Positions 28,655-38,499 of a DNA stretch of 64,000 nt are shown here, piece after piece. How positions within the stretch are numbered: the stretch's first letter is position 1; each line of letters opens with the position of its first letter. The stretch is from assembly GCF_004682015.1 (NCBI RefSeq), contig NZ_SMLM01000002.1:310001-374000 (forward strand). The letters are read 5' to 3'. The DNA comes from Ramlibacter henchirensis. Lineage in GTDB: Bacteria; Pseudomonadota; Gammaproteobacteria; Burkholderiales; Burkholderiaceae_C. Position numbers and translations under genes: made by a program. Under the pieces are notes generated by a model that saw nothing but the letters and a program-made list of their open reading frames with translations, did no database searches and was not told the DNA's origin.

Positions 28655-29058
28655 TCCCGGGCTTCTTGTTTTCGTTCCACCACCACGAAGCTGGCGGCGT
28701 AGTCGGTTTCGTCGGTGACGCTGACGTGGGCGACCAGCCCGCGCGAGTCGAACCAGTCCTTGAGCGCACCGTGCAGCACCAGCACCGGCTGGCCGCTGGG
28801 CAGCTTGGCCACCTCGCAGCTGCGCCAGGTCATCGGCATGCGCATGCCCAGGCCCACGGCCTTGCTGAAGGCCTCCTTGGCGGAGAAGCGGGTCGCGAGG
28901 TAGCGCACGCCGCGCTCCGGCCAGCGCGCCGTGCGGCTGCGCCAGGTGGCGAATTCGCCTTCGGCGAGGATCTTGCGGGCGAAGCGGTCGCCATGTTTTT
29001 CCAGCGACTCGCGGATGCGGCGCACGTCGCAGACGTCGGTGCCGATGCCGTACACCAT
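28651..29058 (-). CDS. acpS: Holo-[acyl-carrier-protein] synthase
   Basis: A 135-residue phosphopantetheinyl transferase that activates AcpP. The metal ligand Asp8 lies in [15 protein letters not shown] and the glutamate in [13 protein letters not shown]. The ATG at 29058 gives the standard N-terminus. It sits between pdxJ and nagZ, the order also seen in E. coli for pdxJ-acpS. Confidence 0.96.
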   Translation of the reverse strand: MVYGIGTDVCDVRRIRESLEKHGDRFARKILAEGEFATWRSRTARWPERGVRYLATRFSAKEAFSKAVGLGMRMPMTWRSCEVAKLPSGQPVLVLHGALKDWFDSRGLVAHVSVTDETDYAASFVVVERKQEARE

Positions 29059-29074
29059 GCGGGACCGCCGGCCT

Positions 29075-29827
29075 TCAGGCGAACGCCGCGTCGATGCGGG
29101 CCAGGTAGGCCTTGACCGTCGCTTCGTAGCCGAGCTCCAGCGCATCGGAGATCAGGGCATGGCCGATCGAGACCTCCTGCACGCCGGGCACGGCGCGAAG
29201 GAAATCGGTGAGGTTGTCGCGGTTGAGGTCATGTCCCGCATTCACGCCCAAGCCGGCCGCCTGGGCCGCGCGGGCCGCCTCGGCGAAGCTGCCCAGCACT
29301 TCGTCCTGCCGCACCGTGCCCCAGGCCCGCGCATAGCTCTCGGTGTACAGCTCCACGCGATCGGCGCCGACTTCGCGTGCCGCCGCCATCAGCTCCGGGC
29401 GCGGGTCCATGAACAGGCTCACCCGCACGCCGAGGGAGCGCGCTTCCTGCACCACCGGCCGCAGCCTCTGCGCATCGGCGGGGAACTCCCAGCCGTGGTC
29501 GCTGGTGAACTGGCCTTCCGTGTCGGGCACGAAGGTGCACTGGTGCGGACGCAGCAGCCGCACGTGTTCCATGAGGTTGTGGAACGGATTGCCCTCGATG
29601 TTGAACTCGGCGCCCGCGTGGTGACCGACCAGCTCGCTCAACGCGGGCACGTCGTCGCCGCGGATGTGGCGGCCGTCGGGCCGGGGATGGACCGTGATGC
29701 CGTGCGCGCCGGCCTGCAGGCAGATCGACGCGGCGCGGACCACGCTGGGGATGCCCAGGTGGCGCGTGTTGCGCACCAGCGCGACCTTGTTCAGGTTGAC
29801 GGAGAGCGCCGTCTTGGAAGCGGTCAT
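29075..29827 (-). CDS. pdxJ: Pyridoxine 5'-phosphate synthase
   Basis: A 250-residue TIM-barrel enzyme closing the pyridoxine ring from 1-deoxyxylulose 5-phosphate and aminoacetone phosphate. [28 protein letters not shown] and [14 protein letters not shown] are characteristic. The ATG at 29827 overlaps the recO stop as ATGA. It ends 16 bases before the acpS start. Confidence 0.96.
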   Translation of the reverse strand: MTASKTALSVNLNKVALVRNTRHLGIPSVVRAASICLQAGAHGITVHPRPDGRHIRGDDVPALSELVGHHAGAEFNIEGNPFHNLMEHVRLLRPHQCTFVPDTEGQFTSDHGWEFPADAQRLRPVVQEARSLGVRVSLFMDPRPELMAAAREVGADRVELYTESYARAWGTVRQDEVLGSFAEAARAAQAAGLGVNAGHDLNRDNLTDFLRAVPGVQEVSIGHALISDALELGYEATVKAYLARIDAAFA

Positions 29828-30594
29828 AGCGATTGGAGATCCAGCATCAGCTGCCGGGTGCGCAGCGTGGCGACGCCGCAATGGTAGTGCAGCAGGTGGC
29901 GCAGCTGCGGCTTCAGCTCGGCCATCGACGCCGCCGCGCGCAGGGTGGCGCCGAAGGGCGCGGGATCATCGAGCGCCGCCTGCAATTGCAGCCAGTCGGC
30001 GCCGGCCAGGCCGGGCCGGTCCGGCGCGGTTTCGGCCAGCCCTCCCTCCGGCTGCAGCGAGTAGCGGACCTGCGGCTGCAGCGCCGCCAGCGTGGCGGTC
30101 TGGATGTCGAGGGCGGGCAGCAGCCCCACTTCGCGCAGCAGGAGCAGTTCGAACGCGCGCAGCGCCGGCTGCAGCGCCTCGCCGTGCTCGGACGCCAGGA
30201 CGCGCACCGCCTGCGCGTACGCGTCGAACAGGCGCGGATGCGGATCGTCGCGGGCCAGCAGCCGCAGCAGCAATTCGTTGACGTAGTAGCCCGACAGCAG
30301 TGCGTCGCCGGTGGGCATCACCTGCCCGCCGACCCACTCCGCCGACTTGAGCGCGCGGATCTCGGCGTCGCCGCCGAAGGCCAGGCGCAGGGGCTGCAGC
30401 GGCAGCAGCACGGGACGGAAGTTGGAGCTGGGACGCTTGGCCCCGCGTGCCACCAGCGCCACCCGCCCGTGGTGGCGCGAGAACACCTCGAGGATCAGGC
30501 TGGATTCGCTCCAGTCGTAGCGGTGGAGGACGAAGGCCGGTTCATCGGAGATCCGCTTATTCGTAGCCAAAGCTGCGCACCCGTGCCTCGTCAT
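29824..30594 (-). CDS. recO: DNA repair protein RecO
   Basis: A 256-residue RecF-pathway protein that loads RecA on SSB-coated DNA. The N-terminal OB-fold region ([36 protein letters not shown]) and helical remainder fit RecO. The start is uncertain: ATG at 30594 overlaps era by 38 bases, while a TTG at 30570 would give the more usual short leader before [11 protein letters not shown]. Only two-gene overlap, not motif, decides, so both are possible. Confidence 0.9.
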   Translation of the reverse strand: MTRHGCAALATNKRISDEPAFVLHRYDWSESSLILEVFSRHHGRVALVARGAKRPSSNFRPVLLPLQPLRLAFGGDAEIRALKSAEWVGGQVMPTGDALLSGYYVNELLLRLLARDDPHPRLFDAYAQAVRVLASEHGEALQPALRAFELLLLREVGLLPALDIQTATLAALQPQVRYSLQPEGGLAETAPDRPGLAGADWLQLQAALDDPAPFGATLRAAASMAELKPQLRHLLHYHCGVATLRTRQLMLDLQSL

Positions 30595-31513
30595 CGGCCC
30601 AGCCGGCTCGCACCTTGACCCACAGCTCGATGAAGACCTTGGCGCCGAGCAGCTTCTCCAGCTCCACGCGGGTTTCCGTGCCGATGCGTTTGAGCCGCTC
30701 GCCCTTGTCGCCGATGACCATGGCCTTGTGGCTGTCGCGCTCGACCACGATGGTGGCGGCGATCTTCACGAAGCGGCCATGCTGCGGGCTCGGCTCCTCC
30801 TCGAACTTGTCCACCACCACGGTCGAGGTGTAGGGCAGCTCCTCGCCGGTGAGGCGGAACAGCTTCTCGCGCACGGTTTCGCCCGCGAGGAACTTCTCGC
30901 TGCGGTCGGTAAGCTCGTCCTCCGCGTACCACCAGGGCTGCTCGGGAAGGTACTTGCCGCAGATCGCGAACAGTCGCTCGATGTCCTTCGGGTTCTTGGC
31001 CGACATCGGCACGAACTCGGCGAACGCATGGCGCTCCTGCATGTCGCGCAGCCAAGGCGCGAGCTCCGCGCGGCGGTGCACCTGGTCCAGCTTGTTGGCC
31101 ACGAGCACGGCCGGCACGCCCGGCTGCAGCAGCGACAGCACCTTGGCATCGCCGAGCGTGAAGCGCCCGGCCTCGACGACGAACAGCACCAGGTCCACGT
31201 CGCCCACCGCGCCCATCACGGTCTTGTTGAGGGACCGGTTCAAAGCCTTCGCATGACGCGTCTGGAAACCCGGCGTGTCCACGAAGATGAATTGCGTCGC
31301 CCCGATCGTGCGGATGCCGGTGATGCGATGGCGGGTGGTCTGCGCCTTGCGCGAGGTGATGCTGATCTTCTGTCCCACCAGCGCGTTGAGCAGGGTCGAC
31401 TTGCCGACGTTGGGCTTGCCGACGATGGCGATCACGCCGCAGCGCTGCGTGGCGGCGGCGGTGGCTTTGCCGGCCTCTTGCGGGCCGGCCGGATCCTGCT
31501 CCTGCGGGTTCAT
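30557..31513 (-). CDS. era: GTPase Era
   Basis: A 318-residue GTPase needed for 30S maturation; it binds the 3' end of 16S rRNA. G1 is [10 protein letters not shown]3 is FVDTPGF and G4 is VANKLDQ. The C-terminal KH domain contains [16 protein letters not shown]. An N-terminal extension of about 25 residues rich in Ala/Gln precedes the G domain. The ATG overlaps the rnc stop as ATGA, as in the classical rnc-era-recO operon. Confidence 0.96.
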   Translation of the reverse strand: MNPQEQDPAGPQEAGKATAAATQRCGVIAIVGKPNVGKSTLLNALVGQKISITSRKAQTTRHRITGIRTIGATQFIFVDTPGFQTRHAKALNRSLNKTVMGAVGDVDLVLFVVEAGRFTLGDAKVLSLLQPGVPAVLVANKLDQVHRRAELAPWLRDMQERHAFAEFVPMSAKNPKDIERLFAICGKYLPEQPWWYAEDELTDRSEKFLAGETVREKLFRLTGEELPYTSTVVVDKFEEEPSPQHGRFVKIAATIVVERDSHKAMVIGDKGERLKRIGTETRVELEKLLGAKVFIELWVKVRAGWADDEARVRSFGYE

Positions 31514-32202
31514 TTCTGCCTGGATTTCAGCGTCTGCAGCATGGCGGCCGCGGCCGCCTGCTCGCCCGCCCGGCGCGAGGGACCGATGCCGCGCTCGGTG
31601 GCGCCCAGCTCCGGGATCTCGCACTCCACGTCGAAGGTCTGCTTGTGGGCGGCGCCCAGCACGCCCGCGACGCGGTAGACGGGGAGCTTCATTTTGCGTC
31701 CCTGCAGCCATTCCTGCAGTTCGGTCTTCGGGTCCTTGGCCGCGGCTTGCATGCCGGGGTTGATCTCGACGTCACGGTAGAGCCGGTGGACCAGCGCCTC
31801 GGCCGCGTCGTAGCCGGCGTCGAGGTGGACGGCGCCAATCACCGCCTCCAGTGCGTCGGCCAGGATGGACGGCCGGCGCTGCCCGCCGGAGCGGGCCTCG
31901 CCCTCGCCCAGCTTCAGCACGTCCGACAAGCCGAGGCCTGCCGCGATCTGGTGCAGGGTTTCCTGCTTGACGAGGTTGGCGCGCACGCGGGAGAGGTCGC
32001 CTTCGGGCAAGGCGCCGAGCCGCTCGTAGAGCATGGCCGCGACGGCCAGGTTGAGGACCGAATCGCCCAGGAACTCCAGGCGCTCGTTGTGTTCGGAGGA
32101 GAAACTGCGATGCGTCAGCGCTCGCGCCAGCAGCTTCGGTTGCGAGAAGCGGTGCTGCAGCCGCGCCTGCAGGGCGGCAAGGACGGACGCATCACCATCC
32201 AA
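31510..32202 (-). CDS. rnc: Ribonuclease III
   Basis: A 230-residue double-stranded-RNA endonuclease for rRNA processing. The catalytic signature [14 protein letters not shown] and the second acidic helix [20 protein letters not shown] are both present, followed by a dsRNA-binding domain ([22 protein letters not shown]). It starts 4 bases after the DUF4845 gene. Confidence 0.97.
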   Translation of the reverse strand: MDGDASVLAALQARLQHRFSQPKLLARALTHRSFSSEHNERLEFLGDSVLNLAVAAMLYERLGALPEGDLSRVRANLVKQETLHQIAAGLGLSDVLKLGEGEARSGGQRRPSILADALEAVIGAVHLDAGYDAAEALVHRLYRDVEINPGMQAAAKDPKTELQEWLQGRKMKLPVYRVAGVLGAAHKQTFDVECEIPELGATERGIGPSRRAGEQAAAAAMLQTLKSRQK

Positions 32203-32206
32203 GACG

Positions 32207-32569
32207 CTACTTGCCCGGGTTGGTCTGGTGGACGTACTTGAGCAGCAGGTACGCGGGGCCGAACATGTGGATCTGCTTGTCGTAGGCGACCTTGAGCACC
32301 GTGCGGTCGTTGACCTTCACGATCTCCAGGTCCTTGCCGTCGACCGACTTGATGTCGTCGATGTTCGCGGACCTGTTGAAGGCCGAGCGCACGTCCTGCG
32401 GGGTGCCCGCGTCCTTGGCCCTCTCCATCGCCTTCACCACCGCCTGGAATTCCAGCATGCTGGGAACGGCCTGCGCCACCAGCACGCCGAGCGCCGCCAG
32501 CACGGCCATGACGATGATGAATCCGAAGAAGGAAATGCCGGCCTGCCGGGCCCTGGAACCATGCTTCAT
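32207..32569 (-). CDS. DUF4845 small membrane protein
   Basis: A 120-residue protein with one N-terminal transmembrane helix ([23 protein letters not shown]) and a short periplasmic or soluble part. The pilin-like N-terminus [14 protein letters not shown] resembles type IV pilin prepeptides. The family is often found between lepB and rnc in betaproteobacteria and has no known function. Confidence 0.85.
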   Translation of the reverse strand: MKHGSRARQAGISFFGFIIVMAVLAALGVLVAQAVPSMLEFQAVVKAMERAKDAGTPQDVRSAFNRSANIDDIKSVDGKDLEIVKVNDRTVLKVAYDKQIHMFGPAYLLLKYVHQTNPGK

Positions 32570-32602
32570 TTCTACCCCTCGCTCCTGCCTTGAGAAATCT
32601 CT

Positions 32603-33574
32603 TTATTCGAAGGAACCGATCCGCCCCAGGTCGCCGAAATTCATCCAGATGAGGAACGCCTTGCCGACGATGTTGCGGTCCGGAACGAAACCCCAGAACC
32701 GCGAGTCGAGCGAGTTGTCCCGGTTGTCCCCCATCATGAAGTAGTGCCCTGGCGGCACCTTGCATACGACACCCTCGACACTGTAGCGGCAATTCTCCTT
32801 GTAGGGGAAGTCCTCCGCCCCCGGGATGAACGCGGGTCTGTCGTCATCGTTCAACACTCGATAGGACTTGCTACCCAGGGACTCGGCGAACTGGCGCGAA
32901 TAGCGCATCGAGTCCTCGTCGAAGAAGTCGGACATCGGCTGGCGCGGGACCGGCTGGCCGTTCACCGTGAGACGTTTGTTCAGGTATGCGATCTCGTCGC
33001 CCGGCACGCCGACCACGCGCTTGATGTAGTCGAGGCTCGGCTTGGGCGGGTAGCGGAACACCATCACGTCGCCGCGCGTGGGAGGCGTGCCGTCGGTGAT
33101 GCGCGTGTTGAGCACCGGCAGCCGCAGCCCGTAGGTGAACTTGTTGACCAGGATCAGGTCGCCCACCAGCAGCGTGGGGATCATGGACCCGGAAGGAATC
33201 TTGAACGGCTCGAAGAGGAACGAGCGCAGCACGAAGACGGCCACGATCACGGGGAACAGCCCTGCGGTCCAGTCCAGCCACCACGGCTGCATCAGCAGCT
33301 TCTGGCGGGTCTGCTCCACGTCCGGTCCGTCGACCTGCGTGATGCCCTGGGCGGCCAGCTGGGTGCGCCGCTCCTGCGCCTGGACCGCCACGCCTTCGGC
33401 CACGCGGCGGCGCTGCGGCAGGAACCAGAACCGCTCGGCGACCCAGTAGGCACCGGTGACCACGGTGGCCAGGAAAAGCAGCAGCGCGAAATTGCCTTCG
33501 ACGAAGCCCAGGTACCAGGCGCCCGCATACCCGGCGAAGGCCGCGAGCACCGCGGCTGTCAGGATCGGCATCAC
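32603..33574 (-). CDS. lepB: Signal peptidase I
   Basis: A 323-residue membrane serine protease that removes export signal peptides. Two N-terminal hydrophobic segments (about 3-45) and a further one at 105-120 precede the catalytic PSGSMIPTLLVGD (Ser130). The general-base lysine is Lys185 in DYIKRVVGVPGDEI, and GHYFMMGDNRDNSLDSR is box E. Follows lepA by 4 bases. Confidence 0.97.
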   Translation of the reverse strand: MMPILTAAVLAAFAGYAGAWYLGFVEGNFALLLFLATVVTGAYWVAERFWFLPQRRRVAEGVAVQAQERRTQLAAQGITQVDGPDVEQTRQKLLMQPWWLDWTAGLFPVIVAVFVLRSFLFEPFKIPSGSMIPTLLVGDLILVNKFTYGLRLPVLNTRITDGTPPTRGDVMVFRYPPKPSLDYIKRVVGVPGDEIAYLNKRLTVNGQPVPRQPMSDFFDEDSMRYSRQFAESLGSKSYRVLNDDDRPAFIPGAEDFPYKENCRYSVEGVVCKVPPGHYFMMGDNRDNSLDSRFWGFVPDRNIVGKAFLIWMNFGDLGRIGSFE

Positions 33575-33578
33575 CGTC

Positions 33579-35390
33579 CTATTCCTCGACTTGCAGGATG
33601 GCGAGGAAAGCTTCCTGGGGGACTTCGACCGAGCCGATCTGCTTCATTCTTTTCTTGCCTGCCTTCTGTTTTTCGAGGAGCTTGCGCTTGCGGGTGATGT
33701 CGCCGCCGTAACATTTTGCCAGCACGTTCTTGCGCAGCGCCTTGACGGTCTCGCGGGCGATGACGTTGGCGCCGATGGCCGCCTGGATGGCCACGTCGAA
33801 CATCTGCCGGCTGATGATCTCGCGCATCTTGGCCACCACCGCCCGGGCGCGGTACTGGGCCTGGCTGCGGTGCACGATGATCGACAGCGCATCGATGCGG
33901 TCACCGTTGAGCAGGATGTCGACCTTCACCACGTCGGACGCGCGGTACTCCTTGAACTCGTAGTCCATCGACGCGTAGCCGCGGCTGACGGACTTCAGCT
34001 TGTCGAAGAAGTCCAGCACGATCTCGCCCAGCGGCAGCTCATAGGTGAGCATCACCTGCCGGCCGTGGTAGGCCATGTTGATCTGCAGTCCGCGCTTCTG
34101 GTTGGCCAGCGTCATCACCGGGCCGACGTATTCCTGCGGCATGTACAGGTGCACCGTCACGATCGGCTCGCGGATCTCCTCGATGCGGCCCTGCTCCGGC
34201 ATCCTGGACGGGTTCTCGACCATGATCACCTCGCCGTCGCCCTTCACGACCTGGTAGACGACGCTCGGGGCGGTGGTGATCAGGTCCTGGTCGAACTCGC
34301 GTTCGAGGCGCTCCTGCACGATCTCCATGTGCAGCAGGCCCAGGAAGCCGCAGCGGAAACCGAAGCCCAGCGCCTGGCTCACCTCGGGCTCGTAGCGCAG
34401 CGAGGAATCGTTGAGCTTGAGCTTCTCCAGCGCGTCGCGAAGGCTGTCGTACTGGTTGGCCTCGGTGGGATACAGGCCCGCGAACACCTGCGGCTGGATC
34501 TCCTTGAAGCCGGGCAGCGGTTCGGTTGCCGTGAACGCGGCGCCGCCGGTCCCCGCCTTGACCATGGTGACGGTGTCGCCCACCTTGGCCGCCTGCAGTT
34601 CCTTGATGCCCGCGATGATGTAGCCGACTTCGCCGGCCTGCAGCGAGTCGCGCTGGACGTTGGCCGGCGTGAACACGCCGAGCTGGTTGGCTTCGTACGT
34701 CGCTTCTGTGGCCATCAGCTTGATGCGATCGCCCTTGGCAAGGCGGCCGTCGACGACGCGCACGAGCATCACCACGCCCACGTAGCTGTCGAACCAGCTG
34801 TCGACGATCATCGCGCGCAGCGGGCCGTCGGGATTGCCGCGCGGCGCCGGCACCCTGGCGACGATCGCCTCGAGGATCTCGTCGATGCCCATGCCGGTCT
34901 TGGCGGAACAGGGGATCGCCTGCGACGCATCGATGCCGATCACGTCCTCGACCTCCGCCTTGGCGTTCTCGGGATCGGCCTGCGGCAGGTCCATCTTGTT
35001 CAGCACCGGCAGCACCTCGACGCCGAGGTCGAGCGCCGTGTAGCAGTTGGCGACGGTCTGCGCTTCGACGCCCTGGCTCGCGTCCACCACCAGCAGCGCG
35101 CCCTCGCATGCGGACAGCGAGCGACTCACTTCATACGAGAAGTCGACATGGCCCGGCGTGTCGATCAGGTTCAGGTTGTAGACGCTTCCATCGCGGGCCG
35201 TGTACTGCAATGCGGCGGTCTGCGCCTTGATGGTTATCCCACGCTCTTTTTCGAGATCCATCGAGTCGAGGACCTGCTCTTCCATCTCGCGGTCGGAGAG
35301 TCCTCCGCAACGCTGGATCAGTCGATCGGCGAGCGTCGACTTGCCGTGGTCGATGTGCGCAATGATCGAAAAATTTCTGATGTGATTCAT
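33579..35390 (-). CDS. lepA: Elongation factor 4 (LepA)
   Basis: A 603-residue translational GTPase that back-translocates ribosomes. The G domain begins [23 protein letters not shown] with [12 protein letters not shown] and LNKMDLP. The C-terminal domain is the LepA-specific type, ending near [18 protein letters not shown] took the ATG at 35390 over a TTG at 35393. A poor ribosome-binding site precedes it, and a 9-codon upstream reading frame (35390-35419) ends in TGATG at this start. The leader also carries an intrinsic terminator. Confidence 0.96.
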   Translation of the reverse strand: MNHIRNFSIIAHIDHGKSTLADRLIQRCGGLSDREMEEQVLDSMDLEKERGITIKAQTAALQYTARDGSVYNLNLIDTPGHVDFSYEVSRSLSACEGALLVVDASQGVEAQTVANCYTALDLGVEVLPVLNKMDLPQADPENAKAEVEDVIGIDASQAIPCSAKTGMGIDEILEAIVARVPAPRGNPDGPLRAMIVDSWFDSYVGVVMLVRVVDGRLAKGDRIKLMATEATYEANQLGVFTPANVQRDSLQAGEVGYIIAGIKELQAAKVGDTVTMVKAGTGGAAFTATEPLPGFKEIQPQVFAGLYPTEANQYDSLRDALEKLKLNDSSLRYEPEVSQALGFGFRCGFLGLLHMEIVQERLEREFDQDLITTAPSVVYQVVKGDGEVIMVENPSRMPEQGRIEEIREPIVTVHLYMPQEYVGPVMTLANQKRGLQINMAYHGRQVMLTYELPLGEIVLDFFDKLKSVSRGYASMDYEFKEYRASDVVKVDILLNGDRIDALSIIVHRSQAQYRARAVVAKMREIISRQMFDVAIQAAIGANVIARETVKALRKNVLAKCYGGDITRKRKLLEKQKAGKKRMKQIGSVEVPQEAFLAILQVEE

Positions 35391-35430
35391 CAACGGGAAC
35401 GCTTAAGTGATTGATTCATCTGGGCGAACC

Positions 35431-35467
35431 CAAAGAAAAAAGGGCGCGTCGAGTGGCGACGCGCCCT
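35431..35467 (-). terminator. Strong intrinsic terminator inside the lepA leader
   Basis: On the minus strand an 11-bp perfect stem, AGGGCGCGTCG with CGACGCGCCCT (35441-35467), closes a 5-base loop and runs straight into TTTTTTCTTTG. This is a textbook Rho-independent terminator, placed 41 bases upstream of the lepA start and facing the same way. Confidence 0.8.
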
Positions 35468-35512
35468 GAACCAACAATCTATGGCAACTGCGATAGTTGG
35501 AGCTTCATTGTA
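35468..35512 (-). promoter_or_regulatory. lepA leader hairpin and possible -10
   Basis: A TACAAT hexamer on the minus strand (35507-35512) is followed by an interrupted hairpin: CCAAC, mismatch, ATC at 35471-35479 pairing with GAT, mismatch, GTTGG at 35492-35500. The terminator comes next. Together this looks like a short leader or small RNA of about 60-70 nt. No convincing -35 is seen. Confidence 0.35.
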
Positions 35513-35849
35513 GGCAAAAAGCCCGGCACGTACAGCCGACGGTCCGCCGCAAAAGGCCCGTTGCAGCCCCACAACGAGAAATTCATCCACAGGATATCAA
35601 CAGAATGCGAAGGGGGTGTGCAGGACAACTTGTGGGCGATCTGTGGATCAGCAGGCGCCCGGTCCGAGGCATCCCGTATGGTGGACTTTCGGACCTTCGT
35701 TATGCGTAAAAGCCGCCCTGACGGGAGCGGATTCTATCCATTTGGAGGGGTCGGCCTCGCCAGGAAGTTAGCGGACGCCAACCGGAAGGGCTCAGCTTTC
35801 CGAAAGAAAAAAATATTGTCGAGTTGCATCGCGCCTCCTCCAATCGCGC
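35513..35849 (-). other. Non-coding stretch between mucD and lepA
   Basis: No credible gene is seen. The stretch is less G+C-rich than its surroundings. It holds two near-matches to the DnaA box (35583-35591 and 35642-35650), a TAGAAT on the minus strand (35731-35736) without a matching -35, and an A-rich patch near 35804-35816. Short reading frames here lack start signals. Confidence 0.5.
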
Positions 35850-35881
35850 AAAAGCCCCGACCCGCGTACGGGTTCGGGGCT
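35850..35881 (-). terminator. Intrinsic terminator after mucD
   Basis: On the minus strand AGCCCCGAACCCG and CGGGTCGGGGCT (arms 35869-35881 and 35853-35864, one bulged base, 4-base loop) are followed by TTTTGCG. It lies 16 bases past the mucD stop and should end most sigma-E operon transcripts. Confidence 0.7.
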
Positions 35882-35896
35882 CCTGGACGGTCTGGA

Positions 35897-37384
35897 TCAG
35901 CGGGCCGGCCGGATCAGCAGGTAGGTCGCCAGCTCGCCCCGGCGCAGCAGGACGGGAATCGGCTTGGTGCGATCGGCCTTGCCGACCGCGGCATCGAACT
36001 CGCGCACGTTGCTGATCTCGGTGTTGCCGATCTGCAGGATCACGTCGCCTTCGCGGATGCCCGCGCGTGCAGCGGTCTCGGCAACGCCCTCGACCCGCAC
36101 GCCGCCCTTCACCTTGAGCTCCTTCTTCTGCGCCTCGGTGAGTTCAGCCACCGCGAGACCGAGCGACTGCGCCGCGGGTGAGCCGCCCTTGGGCTTGTCA
36201 TCGGGCGCCTGCGCGCGGCGCACCGGCTTCTCCGCCTCGAACTCGGCAATCTGCACGTTCAGGTCGCGCGAGCCGCCGCGGCGGAACACCGTGATCGTCG
36301 AGCGCGTGCCCGGCTTGGTGTTGCCGACCATGCGCGGCAGGTCCGTGGCCTTGTCGATCTGCTGGCCGTTGAACTTGGTGATGATGTCGCCGGCCTCGAC
36401 GCCGGCCTTGTCCGCTGGCGAACCGGGTTCGACGCTGCGCACCAGCGCGCCCTGCGGCTTGCCAAGGCCGATCGATTCGGCGACGTCCTTGGTGACCTGG
36501 TCGATCTGCACGCCGATGCGCCCGCGCGAGACGCGGCCGTTCGGGCCGCGCAGCTGGTCGGCCACGCGGATGGCCTCGTCGATCGGGATCGCGAACGAGA
36601 TGCCCATGAAGCCGCCCGAGCGCGAATAGATCTGGCTGTTGATCCCCACCACCTCGCCGCGCAGGTTGATCAGCGGGCCCCCGGAATTGCCGGGGTTGAT
36701 CGCCACGTCGGTCTGGATGAACGGCAGGTAGTCGCCCGTGTCGCGCGCCTTCGCGCTGACGATGCCGGCGGTGACGGTGTTCTCGAGACCGAAGGGCGAG
36801 CCGATGGCCATCACCCACTCGCCCACCTTGAGCTTGCTGACGTCGCCGATCTTCACGAACGGCAGGCCGCCCGCGTCGATCTTGATGACGGCCACGTCGG
36901 TGCGCTTGTCCGGCGTGCCGACCACCTTGGCCTTGAACTCGCGCTTGTCCGGCAGCGTGACGAGCACTTCTTCGGCGCCTTCGACCACGTGCGCATTGGT
37001 CATCACGTAGCCGTCGGCCGTGATGATGAAGCCGGAACCCACGCCGCGCGGGCGCTCGCGCTGCTCGTCATCGGGCGCGGAGCGCGGGCCGCGGGGCACG
37101 TTGGGCATGGGCTGACCGAAGAAGCGGCGGAAGAACTCCTGCATCTCCTCGTCCATCTGCGGACCCTGCGACGAACTGCGGGCGCGTTCCATCGTGCGGA
37201 TGTTCACCACCGCCGGGCCGACCTGCTCCACCAGGTCGACGAAGTCGGGCAGGCCGGTGCGCGGCTGCGGGGCGGACTGCGCGAGCGCCGGGGCGGCAGG
37301 CAGCAGCACCGCGCCGCCCGCGGCCACCGCCAGCACGCCGGCGAGCGCATGGCTGCGCAGCGAATTCCAATGGATGCGGATCAT
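35897..37384 (-). CDS. mucD: DegP/HtrA-type periplasmic serine protease MucD
   Basis: A 495-residue Do-type protease and chaperone for misfolded envelope proteins. The signal peptide ends near APALAQS (residue 36). The catalytic triad is His132 (MTNAHVVEG), Asp163 (KRTDVAVIK) and Ser234 (NPGNSGGPL). Two PDZ domains follow (about 290-380 and 405-490). It is the last gene of rpoE-rseA-rseB-mucD; a candidate sigma-E promoter lies just upstream, and a terminator follows. Confidence 0.95.
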   Translation of the reverse strand: MIRIHWNSLRSHALAGVLAVAAGGAVLLPAAPALAQSAPQPRTGLPDFVDLVEQVGPAVVNIRTMERARSSSQGPQMDEEMQEFFRRFFGQPMPNVPRGPRSAPDDEQRERPRGVGSGFIITADGYVMTNAHVVEGAEEVLVTLPDKREFKAKVVGTPDKRTDVAVIKIDAGGLPFVKIGDVSKLKVGEWVMAIGSPFGLENTVTAGIVSAKARDTGDYLPFIQTDVAINPGNSGGPLINLRGEVVGINSQIYSRSGGFMGISFAIPIDEAIRVADQLRGPNGRVSRGRIGVQIDQVTKDVAESIGLGKPQGALVRSVEPGSPADKAGVEAGDIITKFNGQQIDKATDLPRMVGNTKPGTRSTITVFRRGGSRDLNVQIAEFEAEKPVRRAQAPDDKPKGGSPAAQSLGLAVAELTEAQKKELKVKGGVRVEGVAETAARAGIREGDVILQIGNTEISNVREFDAAVGKADRTKPIPVLLRRGELATYLLIRPAR

Positions 37385-37412
37385 GGGGACCTCTTCCTTC
37401 GACAGCTGAACC

Positions 37413-37446
37413 TCAGACTCAGAACCGTACGCGGCCGGATTGGTTC
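37413..37446 (-). promoter_or_regulatory. Candidate sigma-E (RpoE) promoter before mucD
   Basis: On the minus strand GAACCA (37441-37446) is 17 bases from TCTGA (37419-37423), with a second TCTGA at 37413-37417. This resembles the RpoE/AlgU consensus of GAACTT and TCTGA. It lies in the 93-base gap between rseB and mucD, where a stress-responsive extra promoter would make sense. Confidence 0.4.
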
Positions 37447-37477
37447 ACTCGGCCGCGGCACGCCCGAAGATGGGGAC

Positions 37478-38497
37478 TCACCGGCGCCGCTCAAGGTTCT
37501 GCGCGAAAGCCTTGAGCGTCTGGGCGGGAACTTCCCCGACCACCGTCAGCCACCAACCCTCGACGCGGCGCGCGAGCGTGTGGGTGGCGCCGCTGGCGAA
37601 CAGGCCTTCCTGCAGGTGCCGCTGGCTGTCGTAGGGCTCGACGAACAGCGACACGGCGGCCAGCCCATCCGAAAAGATCCAGTGGATGCTGCCCTCGGGC
37701 GCACCCGGCGCCGCGACGCGCTTGTAGCAGCTCATCGGCTTGAAGCCGGCCACTGCGGACTTCATGGCCCAGCCTTCCGCGGCAGGGTCGGTCTTGACCG
37801 CATTGGCGCGCTCCACGCGCCAGCCTTGCGGCGTCTGCATCATCTGCGCCAGCCGGTCGGCCCGCACCGGCGCATCGAGCTGCAGTTCGGAGAACGCCGC
37901 CTGCTCGAGCACCTTGCCCTCGGCGTCCAGCGTCTGCAGCTTGACCACCAGGCCGGATCGCTTCTCGCTCCACACGCGGTAGCCGAACCGCAGCGCATCC
38001 TTGGGCGCGAGCTGGACCACGTCGGCGTCGAAACCCGCCACGCGATCGTTGCCCAGGCGGCGGGCTGAATAGAACTCGGGGATCGACGTATCGGAGGACT
38101 GCAGGAGGTGCGGGAACTGTCCGAGCGAATCGTGCTTCTCCGCGCGCACCACGCGGTGCTCCGGCAGGAAGGTCAGCACTTCGTCGTTGCGGCGGATGGT
38201 CGAACGCGGCGCGCCGGACAAGACTTCGACGCGCTCGACCTGCTGCGCCGCATCTCCCGAATGCCAGATGCGGGCGCTGGACAGCGCGCCGCCGCTGGAG
38301 GACACCACGAAGGTTCCGACGTAGCTGCGCAGGCGCGAGGCGTCCTGCATGCGCATGAGCCACTCGTTGACGCTGCGCTCCGGAACCAGGGGTGCGGAGG
38401 CGCCCTTCGATTGCGCCGAAGCGGCGCCTGCCAGCGCGTAGAGCGCGAGCAGGCACGTCCCGGCGGCGGCTCGCAACGGGGGCAAGGTCATCCGCAT
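37478..38497 (-). CDS. rseB: Sigma-E regulatory protein RseB/MucB
   Basis: A 339-residue periplasmic sensor that binds the anti-sigma factor and shields it from proteolysis until lipoprotein or LPS signals arrive. The signal peptide ends near AGAASAQS (residue 29). The MucB/RseB N-terminal LolA-like domain (SYVGTFVVSSSGG, FLPEHRVVRAEK) and the C-terminal domain are visible. It follows rseA after two bases. Confidence 0.93.
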   Translation of the reverse strand: MRMTLPPLRAAAGTCLLALYALAGAASAQSKGASAPLVPERSVNEWLMRMQDASRLRSYVGTFVVSSSGGALSSARIWHSGDAAQQVERVEVLSGAPRSTIRRNDEVLTFLPEHRVVRAEKHDSLGQFPHLLQSSDTSIPEFYSARRLGNDRVAGFDADVVQLAPKDALRFGYRVWSEKRSGLVVKLQTLDAEGKVLEQAAFSELQLDAPVRADRLAQMMQTPQGWRVERANAVKTDPAAEGWAMKSAVAGFKPMSCYKRVAAPGAPEGSIHWIFSDGLAAVSLFVEPYDSQRHLQEGLFASGATHTLARRVEGWWLTVVGEVPAQTLKAFAQNLERRR

Positions 38498-38499
38498 GG

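Noticed and set aside
35411..36181. Open frame of 256 codons on the plus strand across the lepA-mucD gap
   Set aside because: It runs through two terminators and antisense into the mucD 3' end; no ribosome-binding site or family pattern.
37431..37456. GCGGCCG/CGGCCGC inverted repeat between rseB and mucD as a terminator
   Set aside because: The loop is 12 bases and no U-run follows on either strand; more likely incidental to the promoter region.
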